A DNA stretch of 22,540 bases. It comes from an uncultured Ruminococcus sp. Lineage in GTDB: Bacteria > Bacillota > Clostridia > Oscillospirales > Ruminococcaceae. The position numbers and the translations under genes are program-made. The notes beneath the pieces are model-generated. The model worked only from the letters and a program-made list of their open reading frames with translations. It did no database searches and was not told the DNA's origin. Positions 10,301 to 16,954 of the stretch are shown one piece after another. The DNA lies in assembly GCA_910577575.1 (NCBI GenBank), contig CAJTOG010000028.1, positions 1 through 22,540 on the forward strand, written 5' to 3'. Position 1 is the stretch's first letter, and each line of letters starts with the position of its first letter.

Positions 10301-11827
10301 AACGGTTATATTATCAGCACTGAGTTTATTTCCATTAAGATGTAGATAATTAAATATAATTCTTCCTACAGTCAAATCATGTTCCAGTTTAAGATTTTGA
10401 TTACTGTTATTCAGATAAACCCCGCCACTGAAATTATATTCATTCAGCTGTGAAAGATTTGAAATATACAGATTTTTGCTGCCAGATACTGTACCTGTAT
10501 TGTCATAAACTGTTCCAACGAGATAGATATCTGATTTAAAAACAACAAAATTCTTATTATTTATTTCAATATTTGCCAATTTTGAATATGAAGGCTCTGC
10601 AAAACTTATATTTTGAACAGTATTTCCTGATAATACAACTTTGTGATTTTCGTTTGCTGCAAAATTATAACGTCCATTATTACTGTTCAGCTGTGTGAAA
10701 TTCCCTCCGATTGTCATTATTCCTGCTGTCAGCTTTTCCTCATGGTTAACTGATGAATCGGTCACAAAATCCCCGTTTACAATAACCCGGTCATTCTCAT
10801 TTGTCATTGTCAGGAATCCGGTACTGTAGCCGTATTTGTATGTTCCGTCCTCGTTTTCCGTTCTGCTCTGGATTCGGTAATCTCCGGTTACTTCAAGCGT
10901 TCCCCCGTTAAGACATACTTCTCCTCCTGTCTGTATCAGATTTCCGTTGATTGTCAGTTTATGTCCGGCAAGGTCAAGTTTACCCGTTGCAAGACAATAA
11001 TCCCCTTCAATCGTTTTATCGGCTGTCAGTGTTTCTCCGATTGCATCACATCCACCAAAATTAACTTTGCTTTCTCCGATTATATAACTATTGGCAGGCA
11101 CGGGTGTTTCTGAAAAAACGCCTTCTTTGCTTGTATTATTAATTTCAAGAATATTAAAAGTTGAACTACTGCCATTTAAACTTATGGTTTGTTTTTCTGT
11201 TCCGTTAAAAATAATTTTATGTTCTGTGTTTGGATTAAAATTAGAAGTTTTTGAAGTAAAGTTTCCTTTAATTTCAATAGTTCCGGCTGTAGCATTAGTG
11301 GAATAGAAATATCCTCCGTTATGTACAAAATTACCATTTACAACAATATGATCATTGGCATTGGTCATATACAAATAAGACCTGCTATTCATAGTGAAAT
11401 TATTACAAACGATTTCACCTCTGCTGCAATTCAGTTTGCCATCCTGAGTAAGTATAACATTACCATACACAGTAATATCATATCCATTCAAATTTAACGT
11501 TCCATTGCTTATAGTAAGGTTATTCACTTTTTTAGACTCATTTAACGTAAAATCTGAATCAATTGTCAGGTCATCATACGTATTTTCGGAATTAGTAACT
11601 GATTCTTCATATTGAACGCTTTCTTCAGATATATTATCTTCCGACAACATATCTGTTGATTCCGTCAACAAATTAGCATCATCATTTTCATCAGAATATG
11701 ATGTTTCAGTTTCTTCAGCAGATGAAATTATCTGCGGAATTATCGGGTAACCATACTGACCAAGCATCTGTGCAGTAATTGCAAGCACAATTATCTGACT
11801 TACGGCTTGTTTTAACAATTTCTTCAT
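518..11827 (-). CDS. Giant secreted RHS/YD-repeat polymorphic toxin
   Basis: This 3769-aa protein is probably exported and displayed at the cell surface to deliver a C-terminal toxin. Order of parts: signal peptide (1 to about 37, cleavage near ISSA/EE); beta-strand repeats with recurring LNGN/VNGNF-type units (about 70-665); alternating FN3 and Ig-like modules (about 665-1620); a PKD domain with WDFGDG (about residue 1664); a carboxypeptidase-regulatory-like domain (about 1715-1790); a Gly-rich hinge (about 1850-1880); a DUF6531-like GDPVDMTTGGF segment (about 2187); dozens of YD repeats (about 2330-3330); the RHS core ending in YYNPEIKRF and DPFGL (3472-3476); and a 293-aa variable tip. The ATG at 11827 has an AGGGGGAT ribosome binding site 7 nt upstream. 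It lies 19 nt after the upstream gene and is presumably co-transcribed with it. The RHS shell normally encloses the tip; release by cleavage after DPxGL is known for other Rhs proteins and inferred here. Confidence 0.93.
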   Translation of the reverse strand: MKKLLKQAVSQIIVLAITAQMLGQYGYPIIPQIISSAEETETSYSDENDDANLLTESTDMLSEDNISEESVQYEESVTNSENTYDDLTIDSDFTLNESKKVNNLTISNGTLNLNGYDITVYGNVILTQDGKLNCSRGEIVCNNFTMNSRSYLYMTNANDHIVVNGNFVHNGGYFYSTNATAGTIEIKGNFTSKTSNFNPNTEHKIIFNGTEKQTISLNGSSSTFNILEINNTSKEGVFSETPVPANSYIIGESKVNFGGCDAIGETLTADKTIEGDYCLATGKLDLAGHKLTINGNLIQTGGEVCLNGGTLEVTGDYRIQSRTENEDGTYKYGYSTGFLTMTNENDRVIVNGDFVTDSSVNHEEKLTAGIMTIGGNFTQLNSNNGRYNFAANENHKVVLSGNTVQNISFAEPSYSKLANIEINNKNFVVFKSDIYLVGTVYDNTGTVSGSKNLYISNLSQLNEYNFSGGVYLNNSNQNLKLEHDLTVGRIIFNYLHLNGNKLSADNITVNSGLYVEGGTVECRNNLYFERYSYFSMMNDKDYVLVGGNLTTDSYYGSAEKLTDGVLVIKGDFIQTYNSNFICEGNHVTILSGKKAPSGREYIQTVQFKNPGTSKFNILKITKPQSQYKVLNSSGKEVSFDLIYNELEEKYSDSEPPSKVENVTASSVGATSVHILWSPSSDDTRVMGYDIYRNNKKIQTTGKTEFTDNHLMPETEYVYEIYAFDECKNYSEASDQLTIVTEKDTENPSVPQNLKVRSRTGSSITLMWNLSADNVETVGYKIFRNDEEIAEVIGETVYKDTKLVADKEYTYKIKAYDAAGNCSDFSDSVSSYPVKPSIKEILPKNNSKIGGKTQRITVTFPDTGNSMGNKVKFEYKESGSDEYIPISAQLIGQKKYSYKTLSAECDWDLTGLNGSYNVRATLYDADENSCSKEVEYTVDSSGSAAPTDFKAESNNGLIILTWTPSVSANCDKYIIYRSDKEAGEYTELAVISKKETVRYVDKTVKIGGTYFYKIEAVSSYGIAGSPSDAVSAKVAEDKEIPNVSEILPLKSRVNKTAEITVNATDNISVEKIKLEYKSDDSDKWSLIGEENASNGRAVFKWNTTVLDDGEYTVRAFAFDGSGNCSEEFIKKYTADNTGIGKIKIIADECTASSSFVSIRWEDVTENDFGWFAVEKKDDSGKFIEVGKSSQITGMHIENLQPDTDYVFRVVGYDDLGNRGEESDEITLTTTSDSINPAIRSFYPASSAFNSEINISINAADNIGIKNMKLRYSYDSADEKKWTELASVDASGISTDKTLSYKFDISELPEGEIYVEAVVSDTSGNQSEPCINKYKIDRTAPNAINDLNADGSGGSVHLTWTVSDDDIKSFEIYRCEDEKGVYSRITTCSTKDYYDISAKFGCTYTYKVIAVDIAGNRSADSNEAITQVADDITVPSVLGFRYSSGTVLPANPSFSVVASDNYKLSKAEIEYRKSDSEDGIWYELCTLDMNSSYQSADFRWDTENLIKGKYILKAVVYDAAGNISESFTAEYILDLTAPSTPDIEAIQGNWELTVNWSENTEDDFDFYRLYRKSDSDSKYICLGDTRENSYTDTDVSPEKMYSYKIEAYDKCGNHSENTSNSVRPDNTDTVPPQANVSEQLFGITDSEVAFDGSESTDNVRISKFVWDFGDGSKGYGVRTVHTYKKAGTYEANLTVYDDAGFSDSSTFTVTVYDRTKYGNMQIEVTDDGGRPLKYAYVYLYSSEKDSEISIRADSNGIANISALTGKHQIAAYKDGYLPVKKEVEINSVGNNNKIRIALQSGELVTGNLSVHRMSLEEMVEAGIDFNNPANYHTYSFTIELTFAQEPIPTVIQYIQTGGTGGYGGSGGFGGGGFIGGGCSSPSNSVKLKDGSTVKIQPIVYDSPEIEEEIPILAYVRTTQNISFMKDMYAVDLGVINNASSEFVIKNCSATLNLPDGLSLAATTKKQSLVQDMGDIAGQEKKTISWAVKGDKKGEYNLSADFSGTLMPFNAPVRANFQTDEPFRVGAGDGIVITVMPESAAYIGENYYIQFSVSNTGSDTFYNLKTSFGELVIPGKKIDITVTDPEGNVKKYQDSQPDIHIDNANKCKSNLVIYGNQVFEIGTFESGDVIYGTLVSGFSAPGDPEEVYYKLIDYIVEEHNKDTNVKVVVSPIASHITKYNVKQQYVTDTWGDPVDMTTGGFIDSLTAMSVTGDSSLDFNLDYNSMNSAASGELGYGWSHNFETYLEKSQGGINVHWSPSNYSFFIDEDSKNGNIKGTVENDCIRLTESEDTGAKGYLPVSTGFDGYRLYRDEHGIYTLTAPGGAENVFDQDGRLIKIVNANGKKINIERNGNTAVISEEITGVNLILTYNDSNQVTSVEDGNGRKSTISYENGCISSVTNASGNTVSYEYDENNRLISATVEGDELPYVVNKYDENGRVIEQDDGDENTSLTYFYYDENEKNGTLTVTATDRNNIYDAENKKNSHQVQYVSDWLGHVISFTDQNGGKTVYTYDSKGNLTSATDASGNKTVYTYDKNGWVTSIKDSAGNMSQMTYDSNGNITSVTGPNGEKSSYTYNENNLLVKSVENSGVVKEYEYNENAQLINETVEGIGSKSYNYTDGRITSVTDFMGNVSETAYDVYGNVASMTDRDGNKTSYVYDELNRLISLTTTDGTVSYNYDSRGNKISATDTRDNTVNYSYNGNNFMTQLETVKGITKYDYDNEGRLIAQTAPDGTVFRNEYDPVGNIIKSVNENGEICEYTYDATGNVKTKTLVNGTDRYTEKYEYYAGGKLKKVTFADGTSESYEYDSSWRLTKVTDELENSLVTTYDSSGNVLSVTDAEGNKTQYTYDKYGRMLTATDANGNVTTFDKYDANGNCLQETLPSGQIICMTYSNEGLLLTVTMKCNDDISISYEYDASGRVTKYIDEEGNEFITEYDSAGNVVKLLDAKGNMIQENTYDELSYLVSSTDALGIETQYNYDSVGNLIKTIESINTAREAETSYEYDKIGRIIQSVDAENGKSAYEYDAVGNIIAQIDPNGGRSEYSYDSMGRITESISPLGSKKQYTYNAVGLLEEAENAKGQKTEYTYYKNGWIKSFTDELGTVSYTYDGNGNVLTVTDENGTITREYNSMNQVTKYTDFRGNTIKYSYDQIGNLVALTYPGGRIVRYSYYKNGNIKTVTDWDGKVISYEYDGNSRLTKTVRPDGSVETRTYDAAGRMTSKVDVNGDIIISHMNYSYDESGNITNIDTTNAMGVAGLSSAEMVYNENNQLVKYNGKTVKYDADGNMIYGPLNGEMADFKYDCRNRLVSAGGTTYAYDAENIRISKTVDKVKTEYVIDSTGSLTRVLTASTDGKTTYFVYGIGLISQEDESEVLFYHFNNIGSTEAVTSLDGKIQEKFEYGPYGELLSENKCGIIFLYNGEYGVSTDENGLYYMRARYYNPEIKRFINQDVLTGSIIDSPTLNRYAYVEGNPISLADPFGLSPAINWGHAGHTILGFLGLLTFVPGLNFVGIAANAVNAAWYFSEGDIFNGICSGLATLPGIGGAVGKIGSASKFSNAALMIQKGTQIASSVGFMGTGFYTIGKIGYENYQKYVERGEDFSALDALGDTVNGAFAVLSIYGGAKGLGFDKVNVPTKLKGSVFIGKSNGSICNTHTNPINAYEVTTYKDFASRSVVGDNLEGHEMWQHANINANGLAAARLSSDVSKNNPVIALPKNIHVIVNKEQKAFNARTQTPVENILANAKILYKNDQIPDDKVDYMLIEAMRHFRATMGK
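1450..1535 (-). repeat. RHS-core copy of the direct repeat seen at 1-86
   Basis: This is the intact, in-frame copy inside the large RHS gene, about residues 3432-3460. It lies in the same orientation as 1-86, with the toxin tip and immunity gene between the two copies. Forty-two consecutive bases at one end (1494-1535) are identical to 45-86. Two same-direction copies could recombine and delete or swap the tip and immunity gene between them. Confidence 0.85.
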
Positions 11828-11834
11828 ATTAATA

Positions 11835-11840
11835 TCCCCC
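11835..11840 (-). promoter_or_regulatory. Ribosome binding site of the RHS gene
   Basis: On the minus strand an AGGGGGAT block lies 7 nt before the ATG at 11827 and inside the 19-nt gap after the stop of the preceding gene. The same AGGGGGAT block precedes the start of that preceding gene (14252-14258), so the two genes share an identical translation signal and are probably expressed together. Confidence 0.8.
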
Positions 11841-11846
11841 TAAAAA

Positions 11847-14246
11847 TTATTGTTGAATTATTCCATCTTTTATAACCGTGACTTTTGTTATATTTCCGTT
11901 TGCATCATATTCATATATAATATAGTTCGTTTCATCATATATTGCTTTAACTACTCTGTCCAGATTATCATATTCATATTCAACATTAGAACTGTAATCA
12001 ACTGGCACGGTAGATACCGTAGTTACTGTAGTTGTAATGCATGTTTCAGAAGAAAATGATGTTTCAGTAATATTGCTTATTGCTGTAACAGTACTTGTTG
12101 TTGTCACTTGCTGAGTTGTTACATCTGTACTTTCTGTTGTAGCCGTAACAGACTCTGTTGGTTGTGTTGTAACAGATTCTGTTTCTGTAAATCCAAAACT
12201 TTCAACATCAATATTTCTTCCTTCAAACATAAATGAATCAGATACTATTTCAATTTCTCTTGCAAAAATTCTGCCATAAAGAGTACCCTCGCCACGTATT
12301 GTGACCTTTCCGTTTGGGGCATAAATTATTCCATGATAATTCATTTCCTTTGCAACATTAATAGTTATATTTCCATTTTTTGAACCTATAATCGATTTCA
12401 CATTATTGTTATTTTCTATTTTTCCTGCATTTATATTAATGTCGCCATTTGACAATAAACCGGCATTTATCTTCAGCAATCCGGGCGTTTCCGTCATATA
12501 TCCCAGTTCAGAATCCACGTCACTCATATGAATATCATTAAGAAATTTTTCAGCATTTCCCACTTTTGACAAAAGTTCAATCGGGAAGTCAGCATATTCA
12601 ACACCGCTTATTCGTCCTATTTTTTCACTTCCGTCCGGCTGTTTATTAAGACTGTGTATTCCTGTAGGTATGTTATAACTGTATGTATCAAGATAGAAAC
12701 CTGTTGACGAACTTGCCTGATATTCATTTATTCCATTCTGAGCCGCTAAAAAGCCTCTCATTATATCAATGTCCGACGCTGCCATAATTATTGCACCGCT
12801 TTTCACCATAAACAAACCCTGCATAAGCTTGAAATTACAATTTATAAGGGAAATCGGATACTGTGAGTAGAACACAGGCAATTTTTCATATCTGCTTAAA
12901 TTACAGTTATTCATATCCTCAAACATTACACAGCTTCCTGCTGCCATAAGCGTATTTTCAACATTTAATTTTGATTCATCTGCATCTTTCCCCGAACCTC
13001 TCATCAGGATATTTTGATTAGAAAGAATTTCACTGTCTGTAATATTTATATCCTTAGCAGTATAAACCGCAATTGAACCGGTTTCATTTATAATTGTTGC
13101 ATTATTAGCTGAAAATCCTTTGTCTGCCGTACCAAGAAGCAACTGACCTCCGGGCATATATATACACTCAAGCGACGGAAAATTTCCTGCAAGATTAAGA
13201 TTTGACCAGCTCGTCTTATAAATATATTTCAAATTAGGGAAATCACCGATAAGCTGAGTTCCGCCTCCGTTTTCAAGTTTTATTTCTTCAATATTTCTGT
13301 ATTGTCCATTCAGTGTACAATTTCCACCACTAATTTTAATACTTTTTGCATCAGCACACGAAGGATTAACTGTTGAATTATCCCACTGTGCCTGAATCAT
13401 GAAAGATTCATCACTTCCAACAGAAAACACAGGATTGTCCTGCTTTATCTGATTTATATACTCAGATACTCCGTTAGTACTGAAATTTTCACTGATTACC
13501 GCACCTGGAAGATTTTCATAACTGCTCCATTTATCACTGACTTCCTGTTCGCCAATTGGTATAAATCCACTTTTCCCTGCAAGTTCAATTAAACTTCTTT
13601 TTCCTACCGAATCCTCATTTAAGTTTATATTATCCTCAAAAAGAGGAATTATTGTTTTCCATTTTTCATAATTTTCATATGCCGATGTCATATAACCAGC
13701 ACCGAAAACTCCTACCTTGCCTTTACCGGAATCTTCAGATATGTCAGCATCCGGCACAAATTCTGACGAAACATCAATATACAAATCCGAATCTGAAACA
13801 ACAGTTTTTTCAAATTCCAAAGAACTCTTTTTTATATTTTCTGTTATATACCTGTAATCGCCGTTTTTCGTTGCTTCTGAATACACACTATTCCACTTGT
13901 TAGTAACATCAAGCATATCGACATCTATAAATTCTCTCCCTATGTCTACGATAAGAACATCTTCAAAAATCGATCCGGAAGTTACTGCATCTCCATCAAT
14001 ATAAAAATCATTTCCGTTCAAATAAAGATTTCCATTGGAACGAACATCACTATCAACACAAATTGAATTTGATGTATTATTCAATACAATATTTCCGCCA
14101 CTGCTCAGCAATGTATAATTCCATGGATTATCCGAAGGCTTTTCTTCGGTATATTGAAGCGTTGCTGATACTATCGCTGATGTCAGAACACTCGCTGCCA
14201 AAGCCACAGTTAAAACATGTGAACCTACAAATTTAATTTTTTTCAT
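11847..14246 (-). CDS. Secreted beta-repeat protein with a two-unit YD tail, operon partner of the RHS toxin
   Basis: This 799-aa protein has an N-terminal signal peptide (positive MKKIK start, then a hydrophobic segment ending around residue 29). The long middle section is rich in short Asn/Gly/Ile beta-strand units (NGNITINVAK, NGKVTIRGEG) like adhesin or polymer-forming beta-helices. Residues 687-754 form a Thr/Ser-rich linker. The last 45 residues (755-799) contain two YD repeats, YEYDNLDR and YEYDANGN, the same unit that builds the RHS shell of the next gene. The N-terminal LYLNGNDFYIDGD motif echoes LNLNGYDITVYGN near the N-terminus of the RHS protein. It starts at the ATG at 14246 with an AGGGGGAT ribosome binding site. 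No family is recognised. A role in anchoring, exporting or capping the RHS toxin is inferred from gene order and the shared repeats. Confidence 0.85.
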   Translation of the reverse strand: MKKIKFVGSHVLTVALAASVLTSAIVSATLQYTEEKPSDNPWNYTLLSSGGNIVLNNTSNSICVDSDVRSNGNLYLNGNDFYIDGDAVTSGSIFEDVLIVDIGREFIDVDMLDVTNKWNSVYSEATKNGDYRYITENIKKSSLEFEKTVVSDSDLYIDVSSEFVPDADISEDSGKGKVGVFGAGYMTSAYENYEKWKTIIPLFEDNINLNEDSVGKRSLIELAGKSGFIPIGEQEVSDKWSSYENLPGAVISENFSTNGVSEYINQIKQDNPVFSVGSDESFMIQAQWDNSTVNPSCADAKSIKISGGNCTLNGQYRNIEEIKLENGGGTQLIGDFPNLKYIYKTSWSNLNLAGNFPSLECIYMPGGQLLLGTADKGFSANNATIINETGSIAVYTAKDINITDSEILSNQNILMRGSGKDADESKLNVENTLMAAGSCVMFEDMNNCNLSRYEKLPVFYSQYPISLINCNFKLMQGLFMVKSGAIIMAASDIDIMRGFLAAQNGINEYQASSSTGFYLDTYSYNIPTGIHSLNKQPDGSEKIGRISGVEYADFPIELLSKVGNAEKFLNDIHMSDVDSELGYMTETPGLLKINAGLLSNGDININAGKIENNNNVKSIIGSKNGNITINVAKEMNYHGIIYAPNGKVTIRGEGTLYGRIFAREIEIVSDSFMFEGRNIDVESFGFTETESVTTQPTESVTATTESTDVTTQQVTTTSTVTAISNITETSFSSETCITTTVTTVSTVPVDYSSNVEYEYDNLDRVVKAIYDETNYIIYEYDANGNITKVTVIKDGIIQQ

Positions 14247-14415
14247 TTAAATCCCCCTGTACAATTTATTTTGATGCCTATTACACATTTACAAATAATA
14301 TTTGCATATTTTTCTGCAATTTTCAACTTACATCGGAAAAACGCACCAAAAAACTGCATGAAACGACCATTGAGTTAAAACATTAATTAATATTTGCTAT
14401 TATTCGTGTTGAAAT
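14247..14415. promoter_or_regulatory. A+T-rich leader of the RHS operon
   Basis: This 169-nt gap separates the relaxase stop codon from the start of the RHS operon, so it should hold the operon promoter unless the operon is read through from the relaxase. It is strongly A+T-rich. I see no convincing -35/-10 pair with correct spacing and no hairpin with a T-tract that would end the relaxase transcript. Besides the ribosome binding site at 14252-14258, nothing specific can be assigned. Confidence 0.35.
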
Positions 14416-16227
14416 TCAATATAATTGTCCATGCTGCTGACTGTTTTCTTCTTTGATACCGAGTTCTTCTTTTTTCTTCCGAATTATTCTCCTGAGCCTG
14501 CTGTCCGCCACAGACCGCATATTTTTCTGACTTCGGTTATAGTCATCTTCGATACAACGACTTAAATTTACAAACAATCTGAAAACAGTATCTACAAGCA
14601 TTTCATTCTCAAACTTTTCCTGATTATCCAGAATATTCTGAGCATATTGATTTTCCAGTTCAGCGGACTTTTCAAGGTATTCAGCAGCTTTCTGATTATT
14701 AATCGGAGTACCAAGTCCCTTGAAATACATCATGCCAATTTGGTATTGCAAGTATGGCTTTATTTTTTTAGCTAATGGCTCAATCTGCAAAAATCCCTGC
14801 AATGCTTTTTCGTAAAATTCAAACGACTTTTCATCGTCTTTTAAACCCGATTTTTCCATGGAATACAGCTTTCCAAGTTCAAACACTGCAAGCACATTTC
14901 CTGCATTTACTTCCGACAATAAAAGTCGTTCTGCTGTTTGAAAATCCGATATTTCAGAACTTTTTTCTTTGATAATTTTGCAAGCATTTTTATAGTCATA
15001 GCTCCAATTCAAACAATACTTGTCAGACAAGTTTTCCTCAATAATCTGAGGAATATCCACATCGGGTTCAGGCATTTCAATTTCAATATCATCCGCCGGA
15101 AGTTCCATTTTCAATATGGTCTGAATTATCATATTCTTTACCGATTTAAACTCCTTATTCTGCACCAGCGGAGGCATATCTTTCTCCTTCTGCGTGTATG
15201 TTTTGTACTTCGCACGCTCCAGTTCGCACCATTTCTCATACATCGCTGTAATCTGCGGATGTTCCGCAAGTTTGGAAAATATTCCGTCCACAGTTTCCTT
15301 TATTTCTTTCGAAAGATAACCATACACTTTTTTGCCACCTACGGATTGTAACTGATTTTGCAGAGTCATAACCAATTTTTCAAGATTTTTATTCGTAAAA
15401 CTTCCATTCTGAATCTTATTTGCGATTTCGGACATCTGATTTTCCGACAATACTTTCAGCTCGTCACGCCTGAGAGTCTGCTCCTGATAGATACTCTGCA
15501 ACTCATCGTGGAATATATCGTTTGCGAAAACAGAACGGATCTTATCAATGCCGTCTTTTGTAAGATAACCCTGTTTCGGATTCGTGGAATAAATAATCAG
15601 GTGAATATGCGGATGATGCGTAGTATCATGAAAAGCAGCGTACCATTTCATGTTGCAAAGTGGAATTTTCTGAGCATCTGCAATATCCGAAATATGCCGC
15701 ATCACAAGTTCACGCCATCTGTCAGAGTTGTCATAACCCAGCCGAATCGCATCTTCACGGCGTAATGAGACAACGTGCGACCAAATATTTCCGGGATGAT
15801 TCGCAACTTCCTCTGCAACCCGATCAAGTACAATCGGCTCATTGCTTTCATTAAAAAGTCCATGTGCGCCACGCTTTTCCACGCCGGGTCGCATCGCCAT
15901 GTAGCCGACAAAATTCTGACGGTTACCTATTACGTCCGCATTACGCTCGATAATTGTGCTGATGAGTTCGCTTGCATTCTGTGCTGTAGGCTTGGAGATA
16001 TAGTCCTCGTACTCCAGATACCGCTTTGATTCGGGAAAATCTGTGAGCAGTTCATTCAATAAATTTTTCTGATTCTCTGCTGCCGGAGCGTTCAGATCAT
16101 ATTTTTTCTGCACACGGATTTCAACAGTCTCACGGGTTGCAATATATTTTGTATAATTTTTACGCTTTACAGTATTTTTTGCACTGCCGCTTTTAAGATA
16201 TCTACTTGTAACAATTATCTGTGACAT
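14416..16227 (-). CDS. MobP3-like relaxase with Sel1-like C-terminus
   Basis: This 603-aa protein would nick oriT and pilot DNA in conjugative mobilization. The N-terminus has the RxYxxYIATRE segment typical of MobP3 relaxases of Firmicutes (Tyr25 and Tyr28 are candidate nicking residues). A three-His metal motif, HDTTHHPHIHL, lies at residues 200-210 (H205, H207, H209). About residues 440-560 contain tetratricopeptide/Sel1-like helical repeats (QYQIGMMYFKGLG, then AAEYLEKSAE). The ATG at 16227 overlaps the stop codon of the upstream ribbon-helix-helix gene as TAATG, which implies translational coupling. No type IV secretion genes are present in the window, so the element seems mobilizable rather than self-transmissible as far as can be seen here. 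The gene appears intact. Confidence 0.9.
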   Translation of the reverse strand: MSQIIVTSRYLKSGSAKNTVKRKNYTKYIATRETVEIRVQKKYDLNAPAAENQKNLLNELLTDFPESKRYLEYEDYISKPTAQNASELISTIIERNADVIGNRQNFVGYMAMRPGVEKRGAHGLFNESNEPIVLDRVAEEVANHPGNIWSHVVSLRREDAIRLGYDNSDRWRELVMRHISDIADAQKIPLCNMKWYAAFHDTTHHPHIHLIIYSTNPKQGYLTKDGIDKIRSVFANDIFHDELQSIYQEQTLRRDELKVLSENQMSEIANKIQNGSFTNKNLEKLVMTLQNQLQSVGGKKVYGYLSKEIKETVDGIFSKLAEHPQITAMYEKWCELERAKYKTYTQKEKDMPPLVQNKEFKSVKNMIIQTILKMELPADDIEIEMPEPDVDIPQIIEENLSDKYCLNWSYDYKNACKIIKEKSSEISDFQTAERLLLSEVNAGNVLAVFELGKLYSMEKSGLKDDEKSFEFYEKALQGFLQIEPLAKKIKPYLQYQIGMMYFKGLGTPINNQKAAEYLEKSAELENQYAQNILDNQEKFENEMLVDTVFRLFVNLSRCIEDDYNRSQKNMRSVADSRLRRIIRKKKEELGIKEENSQQHGQLY

Positions 16228-16706
16228 TAATCACTGCTCCTTTGATACCTGACAGCCTTTTCAAAATTGATGATTCCATTTATACGTTTCACCTCGTCAG
16301 TACACATCATGCTGAGCTTGAACAGTGTTTCATCGTCGATTTCATTCAATGCCGCAAGCATATGAGTGACCGCACCAAGTTCCACCGCTATCTTGAACAT
16401 CGCACGGGACAGTCGCTGTTCACTACCTCTTACGATTCCTTCTGTCACAGTTGCAAGCTGAGGAGCAATAAATTCCGTTGCTGTATGCTCATTGTTAAGC
16501 AAGTAACCACAGTAAAAACGTACAGCCTTTTCGATAAATTCAGAACGTGATTTGCAGTTATCATGCTCATACAGAGTATCTATAATCTGCATAGTTTCGG
16601 GGAAAATCTGAAGTCCGAAAGTTTTCTTTTTACTATCACACCCGACTCCCAAACCCTCTGTAAACCCTGCCTTTTCAGCAGAATCCTCTTTATTATTCGA
16701 CCTCAT
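16227..16706 (-). CDS. Ribbon-helix-helix relaxosome accessory protein (MobC-like)
   Basis: This 159-aa protein has a ribbon-helix-helix-like core at about residues 28-70 (KTFGLQIFPETMQIIDTLYE, then a SRSEFIEKAVRFY helix). Such proteins bind oriT, help the relaxase nick and often repress their own promoter. The N-terminal ~25 residues look disordered; the remainder is helical and may mediate tetramerisation or relaxase contact. It starts at the ATG at 16706 with a GGAGG ribosome binding site at 16716-16720, and its stop overlaps the relaxase start (TAATG). A palindrome overlapping the promoter upstream fits autoregulation. Its name is based on fold and position; sequence similarity to a named MobC was not tested. 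Confidence 0.82.
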   Translation of the reverse strand: MRSNNKEDSAEKAGFTEGLGVGCDSKKKTFGLQIFPETMQIIDTLYEHDNCKSRSEFIEKAVRFYCGYLLNNEHTATEFIAPQLATVTEGIVRGSEQRLSRAMFKIAVELGAVTHMLAALNEIDDETLFKLSMMCTDEVKRINGIINFEKAVRYQRSSD

Positions 16707-16731
16707 TTTTCAAAACCTCCAATTAACTTGA

Positions 16732-16761
16732 GTTATATGCAAGACCTTTTTATCCCTGCAA
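16732..16761 (-). promoter_or_regulatory. Promoter of the mobilization operon
   Basis: On the minus strand TTGCAG (16756-16761) and TATAAC (16732-16737) are separated by 18 bp, followed by a GGAGG ribosome binding site and the ATG at 16706. A palindrome TAACT-TG-AGTTA (16724-16735) overlaps the -10 element and the likely start point, a natural operator for the ribbon-helix-helix protein encoded first in the operon. Confidence 0.55.
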
Positions 16762-16817
16762 ATTCGGCGAGCTTTGCTCGTCGATGTAATCGTTTGGTAG
16801 GCTTCAGTCGACCAAAC
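16751..16817. other. Candidate oriT region
   Basis: Immediately upstream of the mobilization operon lie a perfect inverted repeat GTTTGGT/ACCAAAC (16792-16798 and 16811-16817, 12-nt spacer), a CGAGC-TTT-GCTCG hairpin (about 16769-16781) and a TATCCCTGC block (16751-16759), which recalls the ATCCTG-type nick sites of MobP plasmids but with one extra C. Inverted repeats beside a relaxase/accessory operon are the usual oriT layout. The nick position and strand cannot be fixed from sequence alone. Confidence 0.5.
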
Positions 16818-16849
16818 TTTAACCAGCTATAATATAATTAGTCCAAAAT

Positions 16850-16865
16850 TATCAGACCACCTTTC
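16850..16865 (-). repeat. Copy of the ATPase leader/ribosome-binding sequence
   Basis: On the minus strand GAAAGGTGGTCTGATA differs by one base from the block at 19593-19608, which serves as the ribosome binding region of the ATPase gene. Here it is followed by TTG-GAC-TAA, a two-codon dead end. It could be a remnant of a gene start duplicated within the element, or a binding site shared by two control regions. Confidence 0.5.
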
Positions 16866-16954
16866 CAATTCATATATTATTTTAAGTGATATATAACGGC
16901 AAATCAAAATTTTCTTTTTTAAATGAAATTCTGATAATGCCATACTAAATTTAC

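Noticed and set aside
13652..16832. Plus-strand frames opposite the YD-tailed protein, relaxase and accessory gene
   Set aside because: All are antisense to strong genes with conserved motifs and TAATG coupling, and none has supporting signals.
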